From Triatoma infestans (taxonomy: Eukaryota; Arthropoda; Insecta; Hemiptera; Reduviidae): a stretch of DNA of 64,000 nucleotides. Positions 47,831-59,341 of this stretch are shown piece after piece. The position numbers and the translations under genes were made by a program. How positions within the stretch are numbered: position 1 is the first letter of the stretch; the number at the start of each line of letters is the position of its first letter. The stretch covers positions 62,001-126,000 of the forward strand of contig JAAEAF010000128.1 in the NCBI GenBank assembly GCA_011037195.1. The letters run 5' to 3'. The notes beneath the pieces are model-generated. The model was given only the letters and a program-made list of their open reading frames with translations. It had not been told where the DNA came from and ran no database searches.

Positions 47831-48605
47831 TTTTTGATGAGTTGAGGGTAACTATTTTAGGAACATTCCTAACATATTTTATAGTAAGGAATCTCTCCCC
47901 TGCGTTTGTTCTTCTTTCCAATTCTTTTCTGAGAGTATTTAAATATTCTCTCTGCATAAACGTTAGGTCTGATTTTATATGTACGTTTGGGTTCGTCAGT
48001 TTGTTTTTATTTCTTAGTACTGCTAAGGCTGTAAACAAATCCTTAGACTGGAGAACTAATTTTAATGGCCTAGGTTTAGTTTGATCATCATGTTTAATTT
48101 TTCCCAGACGAAAAGTGTTAGTGATAATCAAGTTTGGTATCACAGGATCTAATAAGTCTTTTGCCTTACCTGCATCTTCCTCTTTTCTCGTTTCAGGGCT
48201 GTCAGATTCACTTTCTGCTACATTGTATAAAATTAAACACTGATTTCTTCTCTCTCGCTCACCTATTTCTTCAAAAATAGTGTTTGAAATGACTGATATA
48301 CTGGGAGTAGCGTTGATATTTTCAATTGCTTGTTTTAAGTCCTTGATTTGTTTATCAAATAAGGTTATTAGTTCATCTTTCAATAAATCAATAGATTTGC
48401 TGACCAAATCAAGTGATTTTTGTGGTTCATCAGCACAACTATCACAAACATATAGTAAATTTTTTTGTTTATTTGTGAGTGAAGTTTCTCCTCTGGATAG
48501 GCTGCAACAGCTCCCATGAAAAACGTGTTTACACTGTACACAGAAAATCGCCCTATCACTAATTTTCCCTTTGCAAATATGGCATGAACCGTTTACTAAG
48601 GCCAT
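47772..48605 (-). CDS. CR1-like ORF1: PHD-like zinc finger and coiled-coil protein
   Basis: An uninterrupted 277-residue frame from ATG at 48605. Residues 8-58 have the Cys/His pattern C-x2-C...C-x2-C-x4-H-x4-C...C-x2-C of a PHD/RING-type finger (CHICKGKISDRAIFCVQC, KHVFHGSCC, CDSC). Residues about 64-100 form a charged, coiled-coil-like stretch (KDELITLFDKQIKDLKQAIE), then a domain with ERRNQCLILYNVAESES and KPRPLKLVLQS. That resembles the RNA-binding part of LINE ORF1 proteins. CR1/L2 ORF1s of this PHD type are known in animals; the role is thought to be RNA packaging and nuclear import. The intact frame supports recent activity. It overlaps the start of ORF2. Confidence 0.85.
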   Translation of the reverse strand: MALVNGSCHICKGKISDRAIFCVQCKHVFHGSCCSLSRGETSLTNKQKNLLYVCDSCADEPQKSLDLVSKSIDLLKDELITLFDKQIKDLKQAIENINATPSISVISNTIFEEIGERERRNQCLILYNVAESESDSPETRKEEDAGKAKDLLDPVIPNLIITNTFRLGKIKHDDQTKPRPLKLVLQSKDLFTALAVLRNKNKLTNPNVHIKSDLTFMQREYLNTLRKELERRTNAGERFLTIKYVRNVPKIVTLNSSKNQIAYQYMNYPYFSLTPAP

Positions 48606-48733
48606 ATTTGTAGTTAGTTAAGCAAAAGAGAGTGATTTTAAAGCTAATTTGTATTGGAAAAATACAAAATAAAGAGAGCACAAGTAAGAGTTGTTTATGT
48701 CACTATCAAGTAAGAGTTGATATATTGAAAGTG

Positions 48734-49010
48734 TTATCAGAATTCCATATTTAAAATAATTCTGCTAACCGCAAGTGCGAATTTACAGGTCAGGATTCTG
48801 AGTTTTTTTTGAATTCAGTGCTCGAAAACGGTTCTAACAATTTCTTTTTTTTTTCAAACGAACTAACACCACTTTTATTCGAAACATTTTCCAAGAAAAT
48901 TGTTTTTGGGGGTTGCGGGGAGTATTGTAACGTTAGATTTCTAACATTACTAGGGTTTGATGATGGTGTTTCTTCTGGACTGTAAGTAATCCCATTCAAG
49001 TACTAGCTGC
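48734..49010 (+). repeat. Right half of the repeat-family copy split by the CR1-like element
   Basis: Resumes with AGAATTCCATATTT and GCTAACCGCAAGTGCGAATT, equivalent to the family's GTTGACCGAAAGTGCGACTT. It then has CTCGAAAACGGTTCTAACAA and ACCACTTTTATTCGAAACAT. Together with 44500-44642 it reconstitutes the order of one family unit. Confidence 0.72.
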
Positions 49011-49224
49011 TATGTATCCTGTTGGGCATCCCAACAAACTCTATATTTTATTATTTTGGCAATTAAACTCGAAGAAAATTCGTACAACTTATTAATTGCA
49101 GTTAGAGAGACTTAAGAATATTTCAAAGCAGACATTGAGGTCTCTCACATGAAGCAAATAAAAAAACTAAAACTCATACGATATAATAACAAATTAATCA
49201 TCATACGATAAAATGCGTTTAATT

Positions 49225-50090
49225 GCTGTAAGAGGGAGTATTGCAATCGTATCAAATCTTCCAAATTGCGATTTCACCGGAAATACCTGTTTTGGAACTC
49301 TATTAGGCAAAATTATTGTTTTAATTATTGTGTTATATTCCACAACATTTTACATTACATAGCTGAAATTAAAGAATATCCATCTTATTACTTTCTCTTA
49401 CTCCTAGTAAGAAGAAGTATTGTAATCATGCCAAATTTTCGATATCGAGTTTTCACCAGAAATATCCGTTGTGAGTTGTCCCTGAGTCCAAAAAAGTGGT
49501 TTTTAGAAAATGTTCTTTATATGTATGTGAACAGAGTAGCTCAAAAATGAGAAATCGTAGAAAATTCAAACATTTAGGATATTCCGTTTAGGTATCATCA
49601 TGGGATCCGAGAGTAGATTATCTGTCAAAATTTCTCAACCGGAAGTACCACGTCACTAGTTGTTTTTTTCACTTTTTTGCAATTTTCTCAAAAATAGCTC
49701 CGATGATTTTCATCAAACTTGGTATATCAACTACACATACAAAGATCTACAGCTTTTATTTGTAACATTTCTCTGGGAAAATTCATTAAGGGCACTTTTG
49801 AAGGAGGGGTGGGGTTAGGTTTTCCTCTAAAGTGCTGTTTCAGTTTAATATAGAATTCCAACACCTAAATAATATTAATTAGAATTAAATTTGGAATTCT
49901 AAGTTTGAAAAAAATCAGAAGACCGAAAAAGCGTTTTCACTGAACAGTTTTTCAGTTTTTGTGATTTTCTCCCCCCAAAAAAACGATGAATTTCATTAAA
50001 TTTGTTCTATAAAGTTAAACTATAAAGTTTGTTGTCAATTATAATTTTGAAAACTGGAGTAAGAGAAAGTTGTGTGAGTGTTTCAAATCA
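49225..50090 (+). repeat. ACTTTCTCTTAC repeat family, copy with doubled start
   Basis: The start block occurs twice: at 49226 (GCTGTAAGAGGGAGTATTGC) and again at 49389 (CTTTCTCTTACTCCTAGTAAG). Internal units with TTTCTCAACCGGAAGTACC (49628) and AAAATCAGAAGACCGAAAAA (49908) are 280 bp apart. It ends GGAGTAAGAGAAAGTTGTGTG and a poly-T stretch. The second start suggests replacement or head-to-head truncation. Confidence 0.78.
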
Positions 50091-52254
50091 GTTTTTTTTT
50101 TTTTTTTATTAGGATAGTTCAAGTCCAAATACGTTCCCTTCTTTGGGTACTGTATATCCAAATTACATGAGTCTATAAATGTAATTATACTTACTATTCA
50201 GAACGTTGTCAATATCTATTGGATGCCGTTGTTCCAAAATTTTACGATTTTTTTTTAAACACTTTTTTTTAAAGAAGTAAGGGTCAAGATATCAAGGCAG
50301 CCGAAGAAAAAAAGATGAATACGTAAGTGTTTCTCATCAGATGAACGCGAAACCCTAAAAGATTAAAAAAAGAGATTTTGAAGTTTTTTAAACAGTAAAA
50401 ATCTGGTATGCATTCATGAAAGTATTAGGTGCCTAATGAATGCGGAGCAAAAAATGGCATGAATAAATTTACAGAAGAAGTTCCAATTTTTAAAAAACAT
50501 AGATCATATTCAGCTCATTTTATTTGGTTTTAAATCAAATGACTATTAATCTGTATTGACGTATGGTTAAAAATTCTTTAAATCTTTTTATCAAAAGTTC
50601 TAATTATCGATGATTTGAATTCCTTTTTTTTTTTAAAAAGAAACTCCTAAAAAAATGAATTTACTGATAAATGTTTTACCGAATGTCATCAAAATTTCTG
50701 ACACTTAACAATTAATTATCTCCAAGTCGGTTTAAAATTAAATTTTTAATCGTTAAAATGAATAATTAAGGGAGCAAATAATTATACATTTAGTTTGTGA
50801 ATGAATGGACTGTAAATTGCGGCCTCAAATATATATTAAAGAAGACAAACTGAAGGGTACTATTCCTTGAGTATCACTTAAAATCCGTTATGCATATGTC
50901 TAAATGGATAAAGCCAGTAAGTATTGCCAGTATGATCCAGCAAAGTCTTACTTTATCCGGATTGTGCCGGTTTTGGCCACAATCAGAGAGGAAAAAGAAG
51001 CTGATGTCAGTTACAAACAGCAAAAAGTTGCTAACTGACATATAACTCTCTCTAGTGTTGAATAAACTTAGCTAATACTTATTATTTTGTCAGTGGAATC
51101 TTGGATTGAGTCAAACAAAATTCCATTTGCAATAATTAGTAATAATTATGACTAAAAATATATGCTTTACATTTATAAGCTGCTAAATAGATAAAAAATA
51201 TACCACTCAAACAAACAAATGTTGGTTGTTTGGGCCCAAAGAAAAAACTTTTTAACTTTAAAAGTTTATTTATCGATGTTTCGGACTCCTTTGGTGTCCT
51301 TCCTCAGGATCTGTTAAGGAGCGGTAGAGTGTTAGATATTAGAGTTAGATTAGAAGTTAGATGTTATTAACAATAGCTAAACGTAACTATTGTTTATATT
51401 TATATATCTCTGAAACTTTCTGTTGAGTTTTAGTATGAGGAAAAGTTTTTGATATTTTCTTTAATAAGCAATATTTAATCATTTTAAATTTCATTCCTTA
51501 ATTATAACTTTCAAACATGCTACTGTTTCTTTTGATGCTGCGTTGTAAGTAAGGCTTTTTTTCTCCCAATATATTCAACTAAATTTTTTGTGGGAGACAC
51601 AAACATTTACTACTTAACTACTGAAACCTTTTCTACCAAAATAATGGGAGAATATCATAAATGAATTTACTTTTATTTTCTCCACCTCACTGGTACTTAT
51701 ATGTCTTTTAATTGATAGCAGGAATAAAACAAATTTGGTGTGAAACTCTCAAAGGAATCTCTCTTATTATACTAATGCAGTTGTTATATTTGACAAATTT
51801 TCTTCGAACTTAGATTTTTTCCTTCAAAGTATGCTCAATACCAGGTTTTTTCCCTTCGTCTAAATTCTTATTCCATTTGGTCTTCCTAGCCTGTAATATT
51901 TTTGTTTCGATTGCAAGCGCTAATCCGAAGTAACAACTCTCAACATCAAGTACCTGAGGCCTTTTTCTCGGACTCGGAATATCAATTTTTCGTTTTTGAT
52001 AATGTTGTTCACATTACTAAAACACCCACCAACCTACTCACACACAATTGCCTTTTATTCACTAAGTCATAAAACTGTAAATTAAGACAGACCGCTTTTA
52101 CATCTTTTAGTTAACAATTCTAACCTACTGCTGATAGGCACATTAACGTTTCTGCATCTGTCACTTCCTTCCACGAAGGCTGGTATATTCATTCAATACA
52201 CTTACAGATACAGGAAATCATGTGGTACTCAGATAAGTGGAGTATGATGTTATG

Positions 52255-52288
<34 letters not shown>

Positions 52289-53235
52289 CAAATATACAGA
52301 CCACTTTTCAAAAACTAATTTTTCAGACTTGAAGAACCTCGAAGTATTTCCGGTAAAAATTAAATATCGGAAATTGCCACAAATACAATATTTCCTCCTA
52401 GCAAAAAAGAAAGTAAAAATGTTACAGTCGTCACATGATGATTTTCTTGGGGCATTCCACTATCCATTCAATATATTTTCTTCATAATTGGAAATGCTAT
52501 ATACCTTTATTGTCCTTACATTTATAAGTGACTTACAAGTAATCAGTGATTTTTCATTTGTTTACTTATGCTGTCTATAGGCACACAACAAATGATTTTT
52601 TAGGAACATGTATTTTCTTCTTAGTAAACAAATGCTACATGTTTTCACATTTATTTTGGTGAAAATATGAAAACATACACATATTGAATTTCGAAAATCT
52701 GATACAAATGTAATGCTTGCCTTAATACATTTTTAGTAAATAATAAACTAAATGAATAATATTTCAATAATCAATTTAATTTAAATTGTTTCACTAAAAA
52801 ATGAAAAAATTAAAAGACGGATTGCCTAAAAAAAAAAATTAATATCTCAAGTTATGAAATGTGAATTCAACTTTTTGAGATGATTTCTTAGTTATTTCTT
52901 CATCTTTTCTCTATTTTCACACAATAAAATGCTCCAATTCATTTGCAATTTGGAATTTATTTTTTCTCCCAAGGGAGAAAATTAAAATTATAAATGAAAG
53001 CTTAAATTTACATGAATAACATTTTCCTGATCCGCTTTAAAACTATTTTTTAAATTTGGGAAACATTTAGTCTGATGGTTGGTTACTTTATTAAAAAAAT
53101 ACTAAAATAATATATATAATAATACTATACTATTTCCTTCCTAACTTTTATTCAAATATGTTGCCTCATTTTCATATTCAGTCCATTTCCTCTTTTTGGA
53201 AAAGAGCAAATAACAAAATACCAGCAAATAACGTT
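50091..53235. other. Long AT-rich region without recognised genes
   Basis: Contains a (TA)n tract at 52254-52284 and, at 51275-51310, GATGTTTCGGACTCCTTTGG followed by CCTTCCTCAGG. That is another example of the hairpin-type GAAAC...CCTGAGG motif also seen at 17.8, 21.8, 33.8/34.0 and 59.4 kb. No coding exon with believable splice sites was found. Confidence 0.45.
52254..52284. repeat. (TA)n microsatellite
   Basis: About fifteen uninterrupted TA units. Confidence 0.9.
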
Positions 53236-53635
53236 TTATACTAGTAAAAAATGGATTTTTTTCCATTCGTCCTTGGACAGTAAAACTCTAATTCTCTCCA
53301 AATTATTCCTTGTTTCCGATTTTTTAGAGTCAGGGTTTTGAATCGGAATACTGAACATCTTGTTGATATATTGATAAGCTATTATCGTTATAATGATTTT
53401 TCCCCAATTGATATTGACGATTTTTAGAATTTTTTCCCTTGGTATATCTGGAGCGTCGAAATATTCATAAAGCAATTTGCACTTCCATATTTTACAGCAA
53501 TGCTGAATGTAAATTTTTTTTAGTATTAATCTGTAATCCTCATAAATATTCCAGAATATCTTCTTATACATTTGAAGGATTGCGGCCTTTCTTGTTACAC
53601 TGTATTTAAACATATTCGTAATAAATAAAGCCGAT
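53236..53635. other. AT-rich DNA with a weakly coding-like minus-strand frame
   Basis: An open minus-strand stretch over 53236-53600 has Ile/Lys-rich translation without recognisable motifs and merges into the SINE at its 5' side. I regard it as chance in AT-rich DNA. Confidence 0.3.
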
Positions 53636-53838
53636 CTGGACTCCAATGCGGAGATCCCGGATTCGAGTCCAGCTCTGCTACCCTTATATTTTTTCTTCCT
53701 ACGAGCTTCTAAACTCACTGTCCGGTGGTGCACAGTGTTATGGTAACGAGAGAACACTGTCCGGAGGCCGGCAGTGCACTGAGAAGGCTACGGGCGCCGA
53801 TGACCATAGATGTTGACGCGCCTTAAATTAAAAAAAAG
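53636..53838 (+). repeat. tRNA-derived SINE, family A, copy 5 (plus strand)
   Basis: Perfect 10-bp target-site duplications, TAAAGCCGAT, flank it at 53626-53635 and 53839-53848. The copy lacks the A box (5' truncated) but keeps the B box GGATTCGAGTCC, the GGAGGCCGGCAGTGCACTGA block and the tail GACGCGCCTTAAATT plus an A run. It is the only family-A copy on the plus strand in the window. Confidence 0.92.
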
Positions 53839-54949
53839 TAAAGCCGATTATACTTATTTTGTAGCTATAGTTCTTTTTTTCTTTCCGGAATCTGATGATC
53901 GTATTTAACTAAGCCATTTGCCGATATAATTTTACATATTGTTTTAGTAACATTTCTCAAATATAGTAATATCCTGTCAATCTAGTAATATCCTGTCAAT
54001 CTAATATGCCAATATATTTAAAAAAAATACTATTTAATAAGTGTCTCATTAAAAAAAACTCATGAGTTATTTTATTCTTATTGCTCTGCGAAGCACCAAT
54101 CAGCACAAAATAATTTACTCCGGAATTTAGACTGTTGAGAAAATAATACGAGAAGAACGATTTTGTCGTATTCCCCTACATCTCTATTTTCTATTCTCTT
54201 ACAGAGATTAGGAATGATAAAGAATTAAAGAATTCATTGTATAATAAAATTTCGAGCGAGAGATTTAAAAATATAGATAAATTAAAAGAATATTAACAGT
54301 TTATTGGTCGGTAAACTTTTCATATTTTTGTGCATGGCAATAAGGTTATAAATTTGCAAAAATTTATAGGAAGTGGTTAAATTCAACAAAATCCTAAAAG
54401 CTGATGGACCAGCTATGAAATAACTCTGAATAAATTAACTATTTTTTATATATAATAAGTATAAATCAAAGCAAATTTATTGATATAATTATACTGAAAT
54501 AGTGAAACACTAGTTAAAAACTTATAAACTGACAGAATACACAATAATAAAAACTATGAAATGGATTCGCTTGTCTGATATAATAACAGACAGCATATAT
54601 ATAATTACACCTTAATTTCCCTCAATTTTCCAAGACCTTAATGAAACAGAAAATGTCAGTAGCATCCGCATGAATTAAACGGTCACGCAAATAAATTTTT
54701 AACTGCCAAGCAAACTGAATTTTATTTAACAATGTGTTTATTAACCATTTATATGTGTACCAACCAATTGGTTTATTGTTTATTAACCTTTTATTGTTAA
54801 ACCCATGAGTTAACTTTTAAAAAAAATGCTCGTAAAGAGAAGAATGCTGAAATACTTGGTTAATTTATTAAATGTGGAAAATTAAATGTTTACCAAATTT
54901 TTAATCAGTTAATGATTACGCAGTTCTTTTTTAATTTTTGATTTCTCTT
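53839..54949. other. AT-rich DNA with a short tandem duplication
   Basis: TAGTAATATCCTGTCAATC occurs twice in tandem at 53963-54001. Otherwise nothing recognised. Confidence 0.5.
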
Positions 54950-55650
54950 ATTGCTGTAATTTGAACGTGTCAAATGTTTGATATCGAGTTTTCACCTTAT
55001 GAGGTCCCCCAAATACGAATATGGTGGTCTGTGTGTGTGTGAACAGCTTAACGCAAATACGGAAAATCGCAGAAACTTCAAACTTACCTTCCGTTTAAAT
55101 TCGACAGGAAATTATCAGTCAATATTGCTCAAGCGAAAGTATAACTTTCCTGAATGAATTTTCAGTTTTTTGCGATTTTTTCGACATGCTCCAACGATTT
55201 TCTTTAAACATATTATATCAACTACACTTATGAAGAGCTACAATTCTATTTGAAACGTTACTCCGGGAAAATTCATTTAAGGTGACGTATCTCATGTTGG
55301 TTATGTCTTCCTCTAAAGTGGTATTTCGGTTTTTTATAAATCCTATCATCTAATTAGAATTAAATATTTGGTAAAACCGAGTGTGAAGAAGATCGGTTCA
55401 CAGAAAGTGGGTTTTTACTGAACATTTTTTCAATTTTCTGCGATTGTCTCCATAAAACACAGATTTTATTATTTCAGAATACAGAGACCTATCACTTTTG
55501 TTTGAAACTTATTCCAAGAAAGTTTGAATTGAGTGGGTTTTGAGATATTAGAGATATTGAAAAGTGGAGAAAATTTATCAATCATAATTCATCAATTTTT
55601 ATCTTTGTAAATTATAGTAAGAGAAAGTGATGTGTGTTTCACATCAAATT
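54950..55650 (+). repeat. ACTTTCTCTTAC repeat family copy, array member 1
   Basis: Begins TCTCTTATTGCTGTAATTTG with CGTGTCAAATGTTTGATATCG, ends TAGTAAGAGAAAGTGATGTG then TTTCACATCAAA. Two internal units lie about 267 bp apart (55119 and 55386). Next to a second copy in the same orientation. Confidence 0.75.
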
Positions 55651-55879
55651 TTTACTCTAATATTTAGTTCTTTGTGCAAGCATAACAAGGGAAAATGAGT
55701 TATCTTGGAAATTTAAATTTTAAGAACGGAAAGGATGCATATTTTATGGGTCTGTGGGAGTAGGAGAACATAAACATGGAATATCCTAGAAAACTAAAGG
55801 GATATTCCATTTAGGAATCATCAGAGGATCGAATACAAAGGATGTTCTTTGAACATGAAGTGCAAAGTATTTAACAGTT

Positions 55880-56640
55880 TCCACTTTCGCTTATTGCTCA
55901 AATTTTCTACATCGAGTTTTCAAATGAAATACACATTTTGATGTCCCTGAGTCAGAAATTGGTCAAAAACTGAAATTTCGAGTTTGTGGGAACCTTACAA
56001 TAAGGTTTTGGTAAAAATCGGTCAACCGGAAGTACCAGATTACAGAATGGAATATTTAGTTCTTTGCAATTTTCTCAAAACTGCTTAATGACATTCTTCA
56101 ATCTTTTATAGCAATCATAAACATATAAAAAGCTACAACTTTGATTTCAAACATTTTTTTCTGTAAAATTCTAGTAGGAGAGTTGACATTGGGCTCTCCT
56201 ATAAAGTGCCATTTTCACATGATCCTGGCATCTGTATAATATTAATACACATAAATTGTGTAGTCTGAATTCCGAGTTGGAAGAAAATCGGTTGACTGGC
56301 TGTGTGACTTTACTGAACGTCTGTTTACTGCGTTTACTAAAGTCATATGATTTTCTCGATAAAGATACAAACGAGTTCCTTTGCACTTGTTATACAAACT
56401 AGATAGATATTTGGTTTGACATATTTTCCCGAGGAGGCAAGTTGATTTTAGTGGGGTTCTAGTGGAAGTTACGCTTCCCTGCAAATGTTGTTTGCATTTA
56501 GATTCCTCCAGCTCTACATATAATATAGAAGCCAATTAGAATTTAGTAAAAGTTTTAAGTCTGAAAAAAATTTGTCAGTCATAACTATGTGAATTTTGGT
56601 AAAAAGACATCGTGTCAGTGTTGTACACCAGATTTTAGGT
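55880..56640 (+). repeat. ACTTTCTCTTAC repeat family copy, array member 2
   Basis: Begins CTTTCGCTTATTGCTC with TTTCTACATCGAGTTTTC. Internal blocks include GGTCAACCGGAAGTACCAGA and GAAAATCGGTTGACTGGC. Ends CATCGTGTCAGTGTTGTACA with CCAGATTTT, lacking a clean GTAAGAGAAAGT terminus. Confidence 0.7.
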
Positions 56641-57340
56641 TTTTGTCATGTTCTCGATAGAGTTCCCAAAGATTTTATTTAGATTTAGTATATTAAGCGC
56701 ATATAATAGACCTATCACTTCTATTTAAAATATTTTTTCTAAAAAATAGATTTTAGGGAGAAGAAGAAGTAAAAGAAGGAATGAATGACCCCGCAAAGCA
56801 CGGAAACATAGACCACTTCTCGAAGAGTCTGCGCGAGGTGAAGGTAGTAGAGACAGAGTAATGGAGGAGATGTTTGCGAAATGAGGAACGTAAATATAAG
56901 GAAGGAGATGATGGACTTTAAAGAAACAGTGGAAGAAAGGACTAAAAGAAGGAAAATAGCATGGTATAAACATGCCGGTAGAAAGATGGCCAGAAAAGGT
57001 GAGAAAGTGGATTCTCCAAGAAACCATGGAGGGGTAGAGTCTAGAAGATGGGAGGAGAATATTGTGGAAATGATGAGTAGAAAGGGGCTGAGAGATGGTG
57101 ATTGGGTGGATAGGAAATTTTGGAAGAGTGATCTGATTGGTAACCCAACGTAAAAGTAAGCCTGTAGATATCAGAGCTATTCTTGTTGGTGGGAGGGAAC
57201 TGCGATGTCAGACTTATCTTGAACTATTAAGGGCAAATAAACATCTAGTGCAGTTTCCAATTTTGAAGAAAAATTATGAATTTTTTTGCATTTTGAATGT
57301 GAGATTTGCCATAAGAGAAAGTGGTGTGTAAGTATAAAGA
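56641..57340 (+). repeat. Repeat family copy interrupted by a retroelement fragment
   Basis: Family blocks flank a foreign insert: TGACCTATCACTTCTATTT-like sequence before 56755, and AGTTTCCAATTTTGAAGAAA with CATAAGAGAAAGTGGTGTG after 57250. The insert is listed separately (56758-57160). Confidence 0.6.
56758..57160 (+). mobile_element. 3' coding end of an EN-RT non-LTR element
   Basis: A purine-rich insert with an open frame at 56881-57153. It includes RKIAWYKHAGRKMARKG, ENIVEMMSRKGLRDGDWVDR and stop. This matches the pattern at the C-terminus of EN-RT polyproteins (W-x-GH-x2-RM ... R-x-RW-x-D ... GL-x-W-x2-DR-x-W), as in the copy ending at 27309. It is 5' truncated; the sequence differs enough to be a separate family. 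Confidence 0.6.
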
Positions 57341-57970
57341 TAGATATTTAGTCTCTTCCAAATTTGCATGCAGATTGTAATGATATGTTTAAAAAACATG
57401 ACACTTTCGTTAAGTTTGAATCTGGGCTAGCATGAACTACAAACACAATAATATGAATGATATTAGCAAAATTCACATAAGATTCAAAATCATTATACAG
57501 AGATAATTCTTATATTCCGATGTTCTAAAGCTAAAAAACAAAAATGAGATGTAGAATAGTCAGACGACTCTCTCTTACTTCCGTTCTGACAGTTCTATGT
57601 GGCAAATTTTCTCCAAAGTTGTAGCGATGACTAAATTTCAGTTTCCTTAATTCCCCTCAGGTACTGAACAGAACCGTGCAGTGTACCATCAGCATTACAC
57701 ATGGAAGCCTAATTTTGAACTTCGAAAGCCATTTACTATTTAGATGTAAATTTTGTTTTAGTTTGGTTTTTGTACATTCAATGTTGATTACAGACAAGTC
57801 AGTTTACTTGGTGTGAAAGAGGATTATATATTGTTAAAGTGTTAAAGTGTGGCATTGAAAAATTAAGATTAGTAGCATAGATCCGACTTTCGGGCACTAA
57901 ATATGGCAGACTGTTGTTCAAACACGAAAAATATCCATTTTTCCCGACAAGAAATCTATTAATTGTAATT
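57341..57970. other. AT-rich DNA, nothing recognised
   Basis: No gene or defined repeat seen. Possibly ancient repeat remains. Confidence 0.35.
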
Positions 57971-58865
57971 AAAAAAAAAAATCTGGTGTAACACTGACAC
58001 GACTTTCTCTTACTGCAGTTTATAAAATTTTATTTGATAAATTTTATAGCTGGTATGTAAAATTTAATGAGATTCGTCGGTGTTTTTATGAAATAAATCA
58101 CGAAAACTGAAAATCACTGTTCAATAAAAACGCACTTCCTGTTTACAATTTTCTTGAAACTCCGAATTTTGGCCATCTATTTCTAAATAATTTTGTTTAG
58201 ATTGTAGAATTGTATAATCAACTATGATGATAATACCTTAGAGGAAAACATAAACCTCCATCCCCTTCAAAAGCCCCCTTAAATGAGTTAACCCGGAGAA
58301 ATGTTTCAAATAAAGTTGTAGCTCTTTGTATGTGTGGATCACATGGTAGTTTAAAGAAATTCTTTGGAGCCGTTTTAGATAAAATAGCAAAAAACTAAAA
58401 AATAATTTTCAGTAAAACGCACTTCCATTCTTTCGATTTTCTTCAAACACGAAATTTCAACAACATATTTAATTCTAATTAATATTATTTGGATGACAGA
58501 AATGTGCAGTGAACTGAAATAGCACTTAAGAGGAAAACCACCGCCCACCCCTCTCCAAAAGTGCCCTTAAAAGAATTATCCTGGAGAAATGTTCCAATAA
58601 AAGTTGTAGATGCTTGTATGTGTAGCTGATATATCTAGTTTAAAAAAATCGTTGGAGCCGATTGCGAGTGAATCATAAAAAACTGAAAAAACCAGTAAAG
58701 TGGCATTTCCGGTTGAACGATTACGAAAAGGAATATTCTCAGGTATCCTGGTAGCACTTTAACGAAATATTAAGTTTGAATATTCTGCGATTTTTCGTTT
58801 TTGAGATGCGCTGCCACACACACGAAAATCTGACACGATTAAATACTTCCTCTAACTAGTAAATA
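57971..58865 (-). repeat. ACTTTCTCTTAC repeat family, near-complete inverted copy
   Basis: The plus strand begins AAATCTGGTGTAACACTGAC with ACGACTTTCTCTTACTGCAG, the complement of the usual right end. It closes with TCTGACACGATTAAATACTT and CCTCTAACTAG, the complement of the usual left end. Blocks TTATCCTGGAGAAATGTTCC and GTTGTAGCTCTTTGTATGTG occur twice, about 270-300 bp apart. It proves the family exists in both orientations with fixed ends. Confidence 0.8.
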
Positions 58866-58946
58866 TAGTGTGGATGTCATAGCACACTTTATTTTTCAAT
58901 ACCCGACTTTTTCTGCCAGCCATGTTAAATGGCTCCTCTCTGTATA

Positions 58947-58992
58947 TGTTAAATCTCTCTCTCTGTCTGTCTCTCTCTATATATATATATAT
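58947..58992. repeat. (TC)n/(TA)n compound microsatellite
   Basis: TCTCTCTCTGTCTGTCTCTC followed by TATATATATAT. Confidence 0.85.
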
Positions 58993-59341
58993 TATCTCTG
59001 GGCAACAAGAGAAAGTATAAATAAATTTTTATCAATGAAATCATTTGTTTACTGAGTGCACTTCTCCTTCTGTTACGTCCAATTAATGAAATCTCATTAA
59101 AAAAAAAAAAAAAATGATACGAGGCAATACAATTTTTTAATTATTTAAAAAGTTTACGATTGATAACTCTATTTTTCCTTTTGAATTTGTATTTTCATAG
59201 TTGAATGTAGATTTATATTATGATTTACTCAGGATTTTAAATTCTCATGTTATAAAAAAATAATTTCTAGTTAGAATAACTCTCTTTCAAATAAGATTCT
59301 TTTATTTGGGACAAGTTAGACAATAAAGTATGTAAAACACT
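58993..59341. other. AT-rich spacer
   Basis: An A14 run near 59100. Nothing else recognised. Confidence 0.4.

Larger units (their letters stand above)
44643..48733 (-). mobile_element. Nearly intact CR1/L2-like non-LTR retrotransposon
   Basis: A 4.1-kb element with two ORFs, a 3' untranslated region of about 400 bp and an (AAT)n microsatellite tail (44643-44668), which is typical of CR1/L2-type tails. A candidate target duplication, TTATAAGA at 44635-44642 and TTATCAGA at 48734-48741, fits 7 of 8. The coding parts have only about two frame breaks (near 47100 and 45840), so this copy is much younger than the other retroelements here except the 24.1-kb one. Confidence 0.88.

Noticed and set aside
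52254..52284. Replication origin or scaffold element at the (TA)n tract
   Set aside because: A plain microsatellite; nothing else supports such a role.
53236..53757. 173-residue minus-strand frame
   Set aside because: Its 5' part is SINE sequence and the rest is AT-rich with no motifs or splice support.
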